Source of the DNA: Chryseobacterium cupriresistens
Lineage (GTDB): Bacteria > Bacteroidota > Bacteroidia > Flavobacteriales > Weeksellaceae
Length of the DNA stretch: 64,000 nt
Direction: 5' to 3'
NCBI RefSeq assembly: GCF_046614675.1
Contig: NZ_JBKKJT010000002.1
Coordinates: 744,001 to 808,000, forward strand
Shown: piece after piece, positions 16,404 to 24,810 of the stretch
How positions within the stretch are numbered: position 1 is the stretch's first letter
Layout of the letters: every line of letters starts with the position of its first letter
The notes under the pieces: generated by a model
What the model was told of the DNA's origin: nothing
The model's database searches: none
What the model saw: the letters and a program-made list of their open reading frames with translations, nothing else
Position numbers and translations under genes: made by a program

Positions 16404-17513
16404 ATGAAACTACAAAACAAAAGAATCCTTACTCTGGATGTAATAAAAGGTATAAGTGTCATCGGAATGATCATTATACATACCTTATTGGTGTATGCCA
16501 ATGTAAAATCACAATATGAAACAGCTGTCGGCAGTTTTATTGTTTTTCTTGGAAGGGGAACTTCTATTTTCCTGATCTGTATGGGAATTACTTTCATGAC
16601 TTCCAGTCATCAAAGTCTTAAAAGTGCTTTAAAACGGGGTGCTTTACTAATATTTGCAGGGTTGTTCATGAACTTTATGAAGTTTATGATTCCTGTCATT
16701 TTTAATTTTGCTCCCGATAATTTTATCCAAAAATATGGCTGGGGCGCACCTATAGAACAGCAGTATGTATATCTGGTACAGCTGGGTGATATTTTACAGC
16801 TGGCTGGGATGTCTTTATTATTTGTTGGATTTATCAGGGCGTATGTGAAAAATAAATATATCATTCTGGCAATAGGTTTATTCGTTGCGCTGGTATCCAG
16901 GGAAGTAAGCGGAATTAACCTGGATTATCCTGTGATCAATTATGTTCTGGATCTCCTTTTCAATACCGATTATCCGGCATATGTCTATTTCCCTGTTTTT
17001 CCATGGATGGCCTTTATCATCATCGGAATGTTTTTCGGGAAATGGTTTCAGGAGCTGAACTACAATACCCAACAGATATTTAGAAATATGCTGTATGCCG
17101 GACTGTTATTTATTGCCATAGGAGCACCGCTGGTCTTTCTGTATGGTGATTATCATTACAATGGTTTTTATCATATGGGCCCCGGAGGTGTTCTTTATTT
17201 TGCAGGCTGGACACTACTGTTTTTATGGCTGATTAATACGTTTATGGCAAACGCCAAAGAAAATGGTTTTATACGTGTTCTCAAATATTGCAGTAAAAAC
17301 CTGACCTCAATGTACATGATTCAATGGATATTAATCTCGTGGGGAAAAGGAATTTTCGGATATCGGCAACATGAAATTGGATACGTGTGTATGCTGATCC
17401 CGTTGTATATTATTCTCACTTTTTCAGTACAGACTATGGTGGATGTCATAAGAAAGAAAAAAACGTTAATTGACTTCATACTGATATCACCTGATGAAAC
17501 AGTTTTAAAATAA
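16404..17513 (+). CDS. Multi-pass membrane acyltransferase-like protein (DUF1624/HGSNAT type)
   Basis: 369 residues with about nine to ten hydrophobic segments. The N-terminus carries the pattern R-I-L-T-L-D-V-I-K-G-I-S-V-I-G-M with a following H in the first membrane helix (I-I-I-H-T). This is typical of heparan-alpha-glucosaminide N-acetyltransferase-like and related inner-membrane acyltransferases, which carry an acyl group across the membrane onto a sugar or lipid. No linked substrate pathway is visible. It is monocistronic, with promoter and terminator on either side. Confidence 0.8.
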   Translation: MKLQNKRILTLDVIKGISVIGMIIIHTLLVYANVKSQYETAVGSFIVFLGRGTSIFLICMGITFMTSSHQSLKSALKRGALLIFAGLFMNFMKFMIPVIFNFAPDNFIQKYGWGAPIEQQYVYLVQLGDILQLAGMSLLFVGFIRAYVKNKYIILAIGLFVALVSREVSGINLDYPVINYVLDLLFNTDYPAYVYFPVFPWMAFIIIGMFFGKWFQELNYNTQQIFRNMLYAGLLFIAIGAPLVFLYGDYHYNGFYHMGPGGVLYFAGWTLLFLWLINTFMANAKENGFIRVLKYCSKNLTSMYMIQWILISWGKGIFGYRQHEIGYVCMLIPLYIILTFSVQTMVDVIRKKKTLIDFILISPDETVLK

Positions 17514-17538
17514 TAATTCCATCCTCTTTAAAATTCAT

Positions 17539-17568
17539 AAAAACCACGGTAAAAATTACCGTGGTTTT
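17539..17568. terminator. Bidirectional terminator between convergent genes
   Basis: AAAACCACGGTA / TACCGTGGTTTT forms a 12-bp stem with loop AAAAT, between the acyltransferase-like gene and the cupin gene. Confidence 0.92.
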
Positions 17569-17577
17569 GTTTTGTAA

Positions 17578-17934
17578 TCAGCTAAGAATTTCCACTTCTT
17601 CCGGTACAACAAAAAGAATGGTACAGCCATGTTCAGATTTCACGGAATGTTTGAAATCAGGCGGAGTATATAGATAATCTCCTTTTTCAAGCCGGGCTCC
17701 TGCAATAGTTGCATCACCTTCCAGTATAAATAATTCCTCTCCTGCAGGATGGTTATGATAAGGATAGCTGGCTCCTGGTTCAAATTTTAAAAGAATACTG
17801 GTAGAACGTTTTTTTTCAGGATCAAATTTTAAGGATTTTACAAAAATACCTTGATAATGAATTCCTTTTTCAATTAAAGGCTGCCATTCTTTCTGTTCTG
17901 TTTTTACGATGTAATCGTGGATGTTGGTGTTCAT
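17578..17934 (-). CDS. Cupin-domain protein (ChrR-like)
   Basis: 118 residues forming a single cupin barrel. Metal-binding motif 1 is visible as Y-P-Y-H-N-H-P-A-G-E-E (residues ~75-85) and motif 2 as G-D-Y-L-Y-T-P-P-D-F-K-H-S. The start resembles the cupin domain of ChrR anti-sigma factors, which binds zinc, but no sigma-binding domain is present. It is the last gene of a leftward cluster with a DoxX protein (19-base gap) and an AraC regulator. A role in a redox or small-molecule response is inferred from company. Confidence 0.85.
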   Translation of the reverse strand: MNTNIHDYIVKTEQKEWQPLIEKGIHYQGIFVKSLKFDPEKKRSTSILLKFEPGASYPYHNHPAGEELFILEGDATIAGARLEKGDYLYTPPDFKHSVKSEHGCTILFVVPEEVEILS

Positions 17935-17953
17935 GTAATATAAATTTTAATTG

Positions 17954-18373
17954 TTATTGATGTAAGAAATGATCAAAACTCCATTTATAATGGGAAAATG
18001 TACTCAGAAGAAATGCCCCTGCACTGAATGCGAAGACTGAATAGTCCAGAGGTTCTTTAATTCCAAAAGAAATGCTCATGGCTATGGCAAAAAATAAAGT
18101 GAGCACAGAGGCGTACCTTGCTGTTCTTTTTATCTGAAAACCCAGAAGAAGCATAAAGCCTATTGAAACTTCAGCTGCCGTTGAAAATAGGGCAATAGAA
18201 GGTGCCCACGATGGTGGTAAAAATGAATTGGTTTCAGCGGTATAATGAACAAAATTTTTCCAGCCTGAAGATTGAGCCCCCCAAAGATTCAGCCTGCTTG
18301 CTACTGCTGATAAAAATCCGGCAGCCAGAGCAATTCTTAATAAAAAAACGGCGGTATCCTGTTGCGTTTTCAT
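17954..18373 (-). CDS. DoxX-family membrane protein
   Basis: 139 residues with four hydrophobic helices. The first has the DoxX-like pattern L-R-I-A-L-A-A-G-F-L-S-A-V-A-S-R; the third contains E-V-S-I-G-F-M-L-L-L-G-F. DoxX proteins are small inner-membrane proteins tied to thiosulfate:quinone oxidoreductase or oxidative stress; the biochemical role of most members is unsettled. It sits directly upstream of the cupin gene and probably shares its transcript. Confidence 0.85.
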   Translation of the reverse strand: MKTQQDTAVFLLRIALAAGFLSAVASRLNLWGAQSSGWKNFVHYTAETNSFLPPSWAPSIALFSTAAEVSIGFMLLLGFQIKRTARYASVLTLFFAIAMSISFGIKEPLDYSVFAFSAGAFLLSTFSHYKWSFDHFLHQ

Positions 18374-18485
18374 ACGTATAATTTTTAGGTTTTAATTACA
18401 GTACAAAGTTCAGCGAAAGCCGCCGCCTAAAGAATAGACAATTCCGGGAAAAGCATGTAATATTGAAGAAGGAAGCTGAAAGTTT

Positions 18486-19277
18486 TTAAATTTCCTTTAC
18501 CACTTTCTGATACTCTTTGGGAGACTGTGAAGTATGTTTTTTAAAGAAATTTGAAAAATAGAAAGGATCATTGAAGCCAAGTTGGTAGGCAATTTCCTTT
18601 ACAGTCAGCTTTTCATATAATAAAAGTCTCTTAGCTTCAGAAATAATGAGGCTGTAGATCACATTCTGGGCCGTTTTGTTGGTATGAAGTTTTGAAACCT
18701 CATTCAGTTTGGCTTCAGTGGTTCCGAGAAGATCAGCAAAATGAGAGACCTGATAATTATTTTTAAAATTTGCCCTTACAGTTTCAAGGAACTTTAAAAA
18801 TAAAGCATCGGGTTTCCATATTTCATCGCCGTGGGCAATTTTACTGCGGTTGATTTCTACCAGAAGCAATTCCACCAGAGAATGTGTAGAGATCAGATAC
18901 TGGTAAGGCTGTTGCTGAATTTCTTTTTCAATAGTGTTCAATGTTTCAGAGAAAAATTCAGGGTGCTGTACAGTGATCATTTCATTCATTCCAAAATGAC
19001 AGAAGAGACCATTGTGGAAGATAAGTTCAATATCACTATCACTTTTACAGAAAAAATCCAGCGTAAATTCCAATGCAGTCAATTCTCCTTCCACTGATTT
19101 TAACTGATGGAATTGTCCTGAAGTAATGGTTACAACCTGACCGGTTTTCATCATAAAAATATTTTCGTCAATCAGAATTTCTGCATTTCCGGACTGGCAC
19201 CAGAATAAGGTGTATCTGATGACCCGTCGCGGTTCAGGATATCCTGCATGGTTGGAGTATTTTCTTATTTTAATCAT
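18486..19277 (-). CDS. AraC-family transcriptional regulator
   Basis: 263 residues. An N-terminal cupin-like sensing domain (~1-140) precedes two C-terminal helix-turn-helix motifs (about 165-260): V-S-H-F-A-D-L-L-G-T-T-E-A-K-L and the hallmark V-K-E-I-A-Y-Q-L-G-F-N-D-P-F-Y-F-S-N-F-F-K-K-H. It lies 112 bases upstream of the DoxX and cupin genes on the same strand, so those are the obvious candidates for its control (inference). Confidence 0.92.
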   Translation of the reverse strand: MIKIRKYSNHAGYPEPRRVIRYTLFWCQSGNAEILIDENIFMMKTGQVVTITSGQFHQLKSVEGELTALEFTLDFFCKSDSDIELIFHNGLFCHFGMNEMITVQHPEFFSETLNTIEKEIQQQPYQYLISTHSLVELLLVEINRSKIAHGDEIWKPDALFLKFLETVRANFKNNYQVSHFADLLGTTEAKLNEVSKLHTNKTAQNVIYSLIISEAKRLLLYEKLTVKEIAYQLGFNDPFYFSNFFKKHTSQSPKEYQKVVKEI

Positions 19278-19445
19278 TTCAGATCTGTTAAAAGGTGAAT
19301 ATCAAATTGATGTAACTGGATGGAACAAAACGGATATTGTAGAAATCCTTTTGATGAAGCTACAACTGTAATTATAGGTATACAGCTCACTCATAATGCT
19401 AGCTATAATGATATAATGATGTATAGAAATAATGAGTAAAAAATA

Positions 19446-19471
19446 AAACACCTGTAAATTCAGGTGTTTTA
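19446..19471 (-). terminator. Terminator after the GLPGLI gene
   Basis: AAACACCTG / CAGGTGTTT stem with loop AATTTA type, followed on the minus strand by a T-rich tract. Confidence 0.85.
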
Positions 19472-19477
19472 TTTTTT

Positions 19478-20245
19478 TTATTCTAAAGAATTGTTATACT
19501 TCCTTTTATTGTCCTCAATCATTTTTCTATACTCCGGGTTATTAATTTTACCTTGATACGGGTCATTCATATATTCTTTTCTCTTTGTAATAAATTGATC
19601 TTTGGATACAATTAACCCTTTTTTTTGCTCAATGGGTAAACTCGTTTTATTTATTGATATAAGTTCAAAACCTATATAATTATTCAACTCATTGATCTTT
19701 AATATTAATCCAGGAAGTCCTCTAAATTTGTATGGACCATCACTTATTGGAATATCATAAGTAAACCAAGCTATAAACTTTTTTCCTCCTACACTTACAA
19801 CTGCTTTATTACATTTATAGCCGCCAATAGTAGAAGTGCTTTTATTATCAATTTGCCAGTCAAGTTTATCAGGACTCTCATAGGTGTAATAATTTCTCCC
19901 TAAATAATTTGATATATAGGTTTTGTTTTCATCCTTATATACATTATGCTTTACCTTAGATTTCGGAAGAGAGCCGGGATCAACAATATTTCCGGTCTTC
20001 ATTGCGTCTTCCAGTTTTTTCCCAAAACCATCCACTGCAGCCTTATAATTTTCACTATAATATATAGATTTTTTGCCATTAGTGAGTAATACCATAGGCT
20101 CATTAATTGTAGATAATTTATCCAAAGTATCTTGTACAAAATTATATTTATACTTTACTTCGATTTCCGAATAATCTTTTTTTTCTTGACCTTTCACATA
20201 GTTAAAACAAAGAAATAACAAAAAAATTCTAAAAAGTGGTTTCAT
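19478..20245 (-). CDS. GLPGLI-family secreted protein
   Basis: 255 residues with a signal peptide (1-19, ending V-K-G-Q). The family hallmark F-R-G-L-P-G-L-I-L-K-I is near residue 175, preceded by Y-K-C-N-K-A and W-F-T-Y-D-I-P-I-S-D-G-P-Y. GLPGLI proteins are abundant secreted or outer-membrane-associated proteins of Bacteroidota with no established function. The gene begins 59 bases after a small secreted-peptide gene on the same strand. The second GLPGLI gene of this window also follows a small peptide gene. Confidence 0.93.
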   Translation of the reverse strand: MKPLFRIFLLFLCFNYVKGQEKKDYSEIEVKYKYNFVQDTLDKLSTINEPMVLLTNGKKSIYYSENYKAAVDGFGKKLEDAMKTGNIVDPGSLPKSKVKHNVYKDENKTYISNYLGRNYYTYESPDKLDWQIDNKSTSTIGGYKCNKAVVSVGGKKFIAWFTYDIPISDGPYKFRGLPGLILKINELNNYIGFELISINKTSLPIEQKKGLIVSKDQFITKRKEYMNDPYQGKINNPEYRKMIEDNKRKYNNSLE

Positions 20246-20304
20246 AGGTACTCAAAATATTATAATTAAATAGGCTGTTAAAAGACAGCCTATTATTTTT
20301 TTCA

Positions 20305-20574
20305 TTACGTCATTGGATTTTCATAACTGGAATGTCCACAATCTTGATTGTTATACATTTCCCATTCGTTGTAAAGGCAATCACTTGAATCAAATTCAGA
20401 ATCAAAAACTGTTTGATAAGTAGTTCCACAAATAGTTTTGATAGTCACCAAATACCTTGTAAAGGCTGCAATTTGCTGTTTTTCCTTTTTTGACTCTAAT
20501 TTGTTAGAAGTGCTTTCTTTAGCACAAACAAGTCCAGCAACCATAAATGCTGAAAGTAATAATACTTTTTTCAT
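20305..20574 (-). CDS. Small secreted Cys-containing protein
   Basis: 89 residues: a Sec signal peptide (M-K-K-V-L-L-L-S-A-F-M-V-A-G-L-V-C-A) and a 70-residue mature part with three Cys (T-I-C-G-T, S-D-C-L-Y, Q-D-C-G-H). I recognise no domain. Its position just upstream of the GLPGLI gene, probably in one transcript, is its most telling feature. Confidence 0.75.
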   Translation of the reverse strand: MKKVLLLSAFMVAGLVCAKESTSNKLESKKEKQQIAAFTRYLVTIKTICGTTYQTVFDSEFDSSDCLYNEWEMYNNQDCGHSSYENPMT

Positions 20575-20789
20575 AATTATGTTTTTTAAATATTTAACAA
20601 TTTAAATATAAAATTATTTTTTTAATCACCAAATATGGAAAACCGTAAGGATATTAAAAAGATTTTAAGTCTTGTTTAAAGCTCCTTTAAATACTCTTTG
20701 AAATAAAACTATTATCCAATAAAAATTCGGCGGGTATAGTAATATTTTTTATACTTTTGGTTTTGCCCATTATATTGAACAGATAAGTT

Positions 20790-21365
20790 TTAGTTTGATT
20801 TTTTATTATCAATTTCTTCTAAATGCTTTTTAACTGAATTGACATTTTCTTCTGTAAGCTTGCCATAGCCATGGTCTCTGATTTGGCTTAATTGTAATTT
20901 TGATATTTCATCTTGCTTATCTTTATTTTTCAATAAATGATCCCGCAACGAAATATAATCCTGGGCAGAGTATACTTCATCTTTTAAAAATTCTGAAATA
21001 TTTTTATTTTCTCCGACACATCCCAAAGTATATTTCATCATTAAAGGATTGTTATAATAGAAAGTATAGATATCTAAGAATCTTTTATCATTTCTTTTAA
21101 ATAGCTCCTTGGCGGAATAAACCCTTAACGCATTGCTGCCATTCATCGCATAGTAATAGAGCTCATCATTACTTGCTGTTTTAGCAATTTTTTTAAATTG
21201 ATTATAAATCTTACTTTCTTCACCTCCATAACCAATATGGGAGGACTCAGCATAAGAAAGAGTACTTAAAGGCTGTGCCAGTTTTTTTACTGTATCAGAA
21301 ACCTGGGCATTATATCCTGTGTAAATAAAAGTGATTAAAAATCCATAAAAATATTTATTCTTCAT
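20790..21365 (-). CDS. Hypothetical secreted helical protein
   Basis: 191 residues with a signal peptide (1-20, ending Y-N-A-Q). The remainder is predicted mostly helical by composition, with a Lys/Asn-rich C-terminus. It contains Y-Y-Y-A-M-N-G-S-N-A-L-R and A-K-E-L-F-K-R stretches that look like HEAT/TPR-type helices, but I cannot assign a family. It stands apart from its neighbours by about 200 bases on each side. Confidence 0.75.
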   Translation of the reverse strand: MKNKYFYGFLITFIYTGYNAQVSDTVKKLAQPLSTLSYAESSHIGYGGEESKIYNQFKKIAKTASNDELYYYAMNGSNALRVYSAKELFKRNDKRFLDIYTFYYNNPLMMKYTLGCVGENKNISEFLKDEVYSAQDYISLRDHLLKNKDKQDEISKLQLSQIRDHGYGKLTEENVNSVKKHLEEIDNKKSN

Positions 21366-21560
21366 TATTTATAAATAATATCTAAAGTTAATAAAATAAC
21401 TGAAGATATATTATTACAGTATATTTCTCAACGAAAACCTTCCGGATCTTGCAGGACGGGAAGTTGGTTTCTGAGTTAATAATTAAAAAATAAAAATGTA
21501 GCTACAATTATTTATAAGAATATTCAATATTGCTCCATAAAACCTGATCTCCTGTTTTGA

Positions 21561-22070
21561 TCATTTCAGAAGGTTTGGAGAATATATTACCGAAAATATT
21601 TTCGTATTGAGTTGTTCCAAAATGAGAACTTTTGGTAATTTAACGTATCTGTACGTTCTTTTTAAGGTGAATGAAGAAGTGTCTTTATGGAAATCACCAA
21701 TGTAAGTTGGTTTATTATTGTTGTTCTCTTTGATCAGTACAGAATCATTCGCGATGGTAAAACTGTAAGCAAAATCTGTAGATGAGGTTTCTGAGAATAA
21801 CCTGATCGTTTTGTTTTTAAGATCAAGATTTATTTTTTCCCATGCAGGTTCCTGGTATAGGCTCCAGTAATCGGTAAGGTAAGATTCATCCGGAGTAGAT
21901 TTTTCTCCTTTTGATCCTTTGTACAAAACCGTATTTTTTACAGTATAACTTTTAAATTGAAACGAGTAAACATTTTTATCAACAGGTCTCGGATCATCAA
22001 TTATATTGTCGTTGTTTTCACACGATATTAATGACAATGCCATTATCAGGGCATAAAAAGAGTATTTCAT
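21561..22070 (-). CDS. Hypothetical lipoprotein
   Basis: 169 residues from the ATG at 22068-22070, which starts a textbook lipoprotein signal: M-K-Y-S-F-Y-A-L-I-M-A-L-S-L-I-S-C with the lipid-bearing Cys at 17. An upstream ATG in frame would lengthen the N-terminus without improving it. The mature part has no family I recognise. Acidic residues follow the Cys (E-N-N-D-N), a feature seen in flavobacterial lipoproteins destined for the surface. Confidence 0.75.
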   Translation of the reverse strand: MKYSFYALIMALSLISCENNDNIIDDPRPVDKNVYSFQFKSYTVKNTVLYKGSKGEKSTPDESYLTDYWSLYQEPAWEKINLDLKNKTIRLFSETSSTDFAYSFTIANDSVLIKENNNNKPTYIGDFHKDTSSFTLKRTYRYVKLPKVLILEQLNTKIFSVIYSPNLLK

Positions 22071-22145
22071 GGTATATTTTATAAAAAGAAGTTTCACACC
22101 TATTTGTGAAACATATTAGAGTGGGAGTTATATCGATCAGGAATG

Positions 22146-22187
22146 AAAAGGCGAAAAGGTAAACGCGTATTTACCTTTTCGCTTTTT
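22146..22187. terminator. Strong terminator of the small-membrane-protein cassette
   Basis: A perfect 13-bp stem (GCGAAAAGGTAAA 22151-22163 with 22170-22182) has loop CGCGTA and flanking A and T runs, just after the stop of the 22196-22591 gene. Confidence 0.92.
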
Positions 22188-22195
22188 GACTTAAT

Positions 22196-22591
22196 TTATT
22201 TCCCAAAATATATCTGATCCTGCTTCTGTTGTTCATTATAAATGATCTGGAAGCTGACAGGCATATATTGGTAAAGAAGTTTCCAATGTTGGATCTTTGC
22301 GTGTTTCTTGAAGCTTTCGAAAGATCTTACAAACAGGTTTTCAATCATGGTTCTTACATAAGAATTCCCGTTTCTGTAGATCCAGTCCATCAACTTGATG
22401 TGATGGGCAATGATATTGATCTTCGATTCCTGCAGCAGGTGCTTCAGATAATTCACGGTAGCCTGCATGATCCCTGCGAAATTGTCCTGTACAGACAGCT
22501 GGGTGATTTCATTGCGAAGTGGCGGATAGAAAAATTTTAAGTATTCAACAGCTATTTTTTGATTAATAGTTTGCATTTGTACTTTCATCAT
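22196..22591 (-). CDS. Helical cytosolic protein, cassette copy 2
   Basis: 131 residues from the tandem ATG ATG at 22586-22591. An earlier start in frame would add a poorly supported leader that runs past the preceding small gene's boundary. It is all-helical by composition, without signal peptide. It aligns with the 118-residue protein at 22857-23213: both have M-D-W/K-I-Y-x-x-G, then T/A-I-E-x-x-F-x-x-S-x-x-x, then a C-terminal Q-x-x-Y-x-x-Q. Each copy is preceded by a tiny membrane protein. I do not recognise the family with confidence; some members carry DUF7674-type labels. Confidence 0.75.
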   Translation of the reverse strand: MMKVQMQTINQKIAVEYLKFFYPPLRNEITQLSVQDNFAGIMQATVNYLKHLLQESKINIIAHHIKLMDWIYRNGNSYVRTMIENLFVRSFESFKKHAKIQHWKLLYQYMPVSFQIIYNEQQKQDQIYFGK

Positions 22592-22642
22592 AATTAAGAA
22601 TTTTTCAAACACTTTATATTGCAGCGAAATGTATACCAAAAT

Positions 22643-22774
22643 TTAAAGACAGGCAGCAAAAATAAATACTCCGACGATCACAGCGATGTGAGTGAGTAAT
22701 ATTTCTGCATTGTGCCTGTTAGTAGTGGTTTTCCAGGTTTTCCAGTCTGAAATTCTTCTGATTTTATTTTTCAT
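22643..22774 (-). CDS. Small single-pass membrane protein, cassette copy 2
   Basis: 43 residues, below usual gene-finder cut-offs. M-K-N-K-I-R-R-I-S-D-W-K-T-W-K is a basic N-terminus, followed by one hydrophobic helix (I-L-L-T-H-I-A-V-I-V-G-V-F-I-F-A-A) and a C-terminal C-L. It fills the gap between the two helical-protein genes on the same strand. The analogous gap before the other copy also holds a small membrane protein, which makes a real gene likely. Confidence 0.6.
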   Translation of the reverse strand: MKNKIRRISDWKTWKTTTNRHNAEILLTHIAVIVGVFIFAACL

Positions 22775-22856
22775 AATCTATTGATTGTGAGTTATTTTTA
22801 TTTTTGTTTAATTTAAACACTTTGTAATGAAACGGATAAAAAATGTAACAAAACGG

Positions 22857-23213
22857 TTATATGCCGTGAGTGTAAATTTGTCTTGAATATACTTTCTGAA
22901 GGTTGGCAGAAATGTGACTAAAAATCACTTTTCTGTATTCCTCAGTGCAGAAAGCAGTACAATTGTCCAGAGAATAGATAAAGGTTGTCTCAATTGCATT
23001 CTTTAATACTGTATCTCCGTCAGTGTAAATTTTGTCCATTTTCTGTAAACTCCTGAACAGCAGATTTCTGTCATTCTGTCGGATCATATTTTTAATACGT
23101 TCCGTAAAAGTGCGGATAATGCTGTATGAGTTTTGAATTTTGATTTCCTGTACATCTTTTTCAAAGTCGGGAACCACGTCGGTGATTTCCTTTACGGCTT
23201 GTAAATAGTTCAT
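22857..23213 (-). CDS. Helical cytosolic protein, cassette copy 1
   Basis: 118 residues, all-helical by composition and lacking a signal peptide. It is the paralogue of the protein at 22196-22591. Shared features are the pattern M-D-K-I-Y-T-D-G, the stretch A-I-E-T-T-F-I-Y-S-L-D and the C-terminal L-Q-K-V-Y. It begins 11 bases after the stop of a 54-residue membrane protein gene. A function in the membrane protein's partner complex is possible but unproven. Confidence 0.78.
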   Translation of the reverse strand: MNYLQAVKEITDVVPDFEKDVQEIKIQNSYSIIRTFTERIKNMIRQNDRNLLFRSLQKMDKIYTDGDTVLKNAIETTFIYSLDNCTAFCTEEYRKVIFSHISANLQKVYSRQIYTHGI

Positions 23214-23224
23214 CGTATTATATT

Positions 23225-23389
23225 TTAATGGTGATAGTGTTCTAGCATTTTGATGAAGGCACCAAAAATGAAAATGGTTAAAAAAGCAAAAAAGAGCATA
23301 TGATAGGGTTTAAGCCATTTCGGAGTTGCAGGTCCTTTGCTTTTTAACCTTCTGAGCTTGTCGAGTCTGTTTAAAGTCTTTAAGTCCAT
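23225..23389 (-). CDS. Small single-pass membrane protein, cassette copy 1
   Basis: 54 residues. A basic N-terminus (M-D-L-K-T-L-N-R-L-D-K-L-R-R-L-K-S-K) is followed by one membrane helix (M-L-F-F-A-F-L-T-I-F-I-F-G-A-F-I) and a His-rich tail (H-Y-H-H). Its charge plan matches the 43-residue protein of the other copy. It is tightly spaced (11 bases) ahead of the helical-protein gene. Confidence 0.65.
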   Translation of the reverse strand: MDLKTLNRLDKLRRLKSKGPATPKWLKPYHMLFFAFLTIFIFGAFIKMLEHYHH

Positions 23390-23735
23390 TTTTCTATGTT
23401 TTCAAATCATGATGCCAATGGTATTCCGATGAAAATGGAATATGATTAAAGTGTTGATATATAATGTGTTGTGATTTTATGATTAAGTTTTTTAAACAGA
23501 AAAGCTTGTCAAAATGATAAGGTTCTTATCAATTTGGAAAAAATAAAAAGACAAAAATTGCTGCTATCACACCTTATTACTAATCTGAGGACTGATAATT
23601 CCCATCCTTTGGAGGGGGGCGAAAATTCAAAGAATTTTTGACGGGGTGGTTAAAAGAGAGTGTTATAAAATGACATTTTTTAAGTTTCGCAGAAAGAATA
23701 AGAATGAATATCTTTGCAGTCCAAATATTCAGAAA
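23390..23735. other. Divergent intergenic region with repeat remnant
   Basis: It holds the upstream regions of the leftward cassette and the rightward nucleoid-associated protein gene. About 23600-23645 carries a G-rich stretch (CCTTTGGAGGGG ... GACGGGGTGGT) with a small palindrome ATTCAAAGAAT. From memory this type of sequence recurs between genes in Chryseobacterium. Confidence 0.5.
23709..23716 (+). promoter_or_regulatory. -7 element fixing the start of the next gene
   Basis: TATCTTTG lies 20 bases before the ATG at 23736. Transcription from here would exclude the 90-base upstream extension of the frame. Confidence 0.6.
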
Positions 23736-24749
23736 ATGTTTTCAAAAATAATAGTACACAGAGTCGGAAATAAGATCAACGGAGATTCGCTGACACTTTC
23801 CCAGGAGGAGTTGAAGTTGGAAGAAGGAATGGCAGAAATGCTTGAAGACTACTTTTTAGGTTCTTTTAAATCGGAAGAAACCTTCCATTTTTACAGTGAC
23901 ACTTATCTGGTGAATAATCCGGTTTACAGTGCCGTATCTGAAATTTTTGATGATAAATCCAAGTTTATCTGGGAATCTGAGAATATTGCCAAACATCTTT
24001 TCGAGGCTGCTGAGAACCCGAGAGTTCAGAGTGGAGAGCTTTTCATCGTACTTTTCGAAGATGAAAGCGACCGTCCGGACAGAGTGGATAAAATCGGGAT
24101 TTTTAAAACGGAGAAGAGAGAATCTTTCCTGAAAATCAATCCTGCTGAAGAGACATTTGATATTGAAAAAGATCAGGGAATAGGTTTGTCTAAAATTGAT
24201 AAGGCTGCTTTGATCTACAACAACAATAAAGAAACAGGATATGTACTTTCTGTAGTTGATAACAACAAAAACGGGGATATGTACTACTGGTTCGAAGATT
24301 TCCTGAAAGTAAAACAGCGTGATGACGAATATTTCCACACGCAGGAAGCCCTGATGGTGTATAAAGATTATATCACCAAACAACTTCCTCAGGAATTTGA
24401 AGTTTCCAAAGCAGACCAGGCAGATTTCCTGAATAAGTCGATCAATTTCTTTAAGGAAAAAGAAGAATTTAAGCTGGATGAATTTGCCAGTGAAGTCTTG
24501 GGAGATGAGCATGTGATTGAAAGTTTCGTGAACTTTAAAACAGACTACGAACAGGACATGCAGGTGAATATTGCTGAAGAGTTCCCGATCAGTGAAGCGG
24601 CGGTAAAAAAGACTCAGAGACACTTTAAAAGTATTATTAAATTAGATAAAAACTTCCATATCTACATCCACGGAGACCGACAGAAAATTGAAATGGGTGA
24701 GGATGATAAAGGAAAATATTACAGACTTTATTTCGAAAAAGAGGTATAA
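23736..24749 (+). CDS. Nucleoid-associated protein (NdpA/YejK-like, 37 kDa family)
   Basis: 337 residues from the ATG at 23736, chosen because a TATCTTTG promoter element ends 20 bases before it and because M-F-S-K-I-I-V-H-R-V-G-N-K is how the family begins. It is acidic throughout. Signature stretches are F-x-I-V-L-F-E-D (~110), I-G-I-F-K-T-E (~120) and the C-terminal F-H-I-Y-I-H-G. Members associate with the nucleoid in E. coli; their function is poorly known. It is followed by a membrane protein gene 61 bases on. Confidence 0.82.
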   Translation: MFSKIIVHRVGNKINGDSLTLSQEELKLEEGMAEMLEDYFLGSFKSEETFHFYSDTYLVNNPVYSAVSEIFDDKSKFIWESENIAKHLFEAAENPRVQSGELFIVLFEDESDRPDRVDKIGIFKTEKRESFLKINPAEETFDIEKDQGIGLSKIDKAALIYNNNKETGYVLSVVDNNKNGDMYYWFEDFLKVKQRDDEYFHTQEALMVYKDYITKQLPQEFEVSKADQADFLNKSINFFKEKEEFKLDEFASEVLGDEHVIESFVNFKTDYEQDMQVNIAEEFPISEAAVKKTQRHFKSIIKLDKNFHIYIHGDRQKIEMGEDDKGKYYRLYFEKEV

Positions 24750-24810
24750 AAAGAAGTCTCCGGTTCCATAATAATATCATAACTTTATTGCTGATTACAA
24801 AATAACAGCT

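Noticed and set aside
22229..22540. Rightward 103-codon frame inside the small cassette
   Set aside because: It lies fully opposite the 22196-22591 gene, which has a paralogue and a terminator in the right place.
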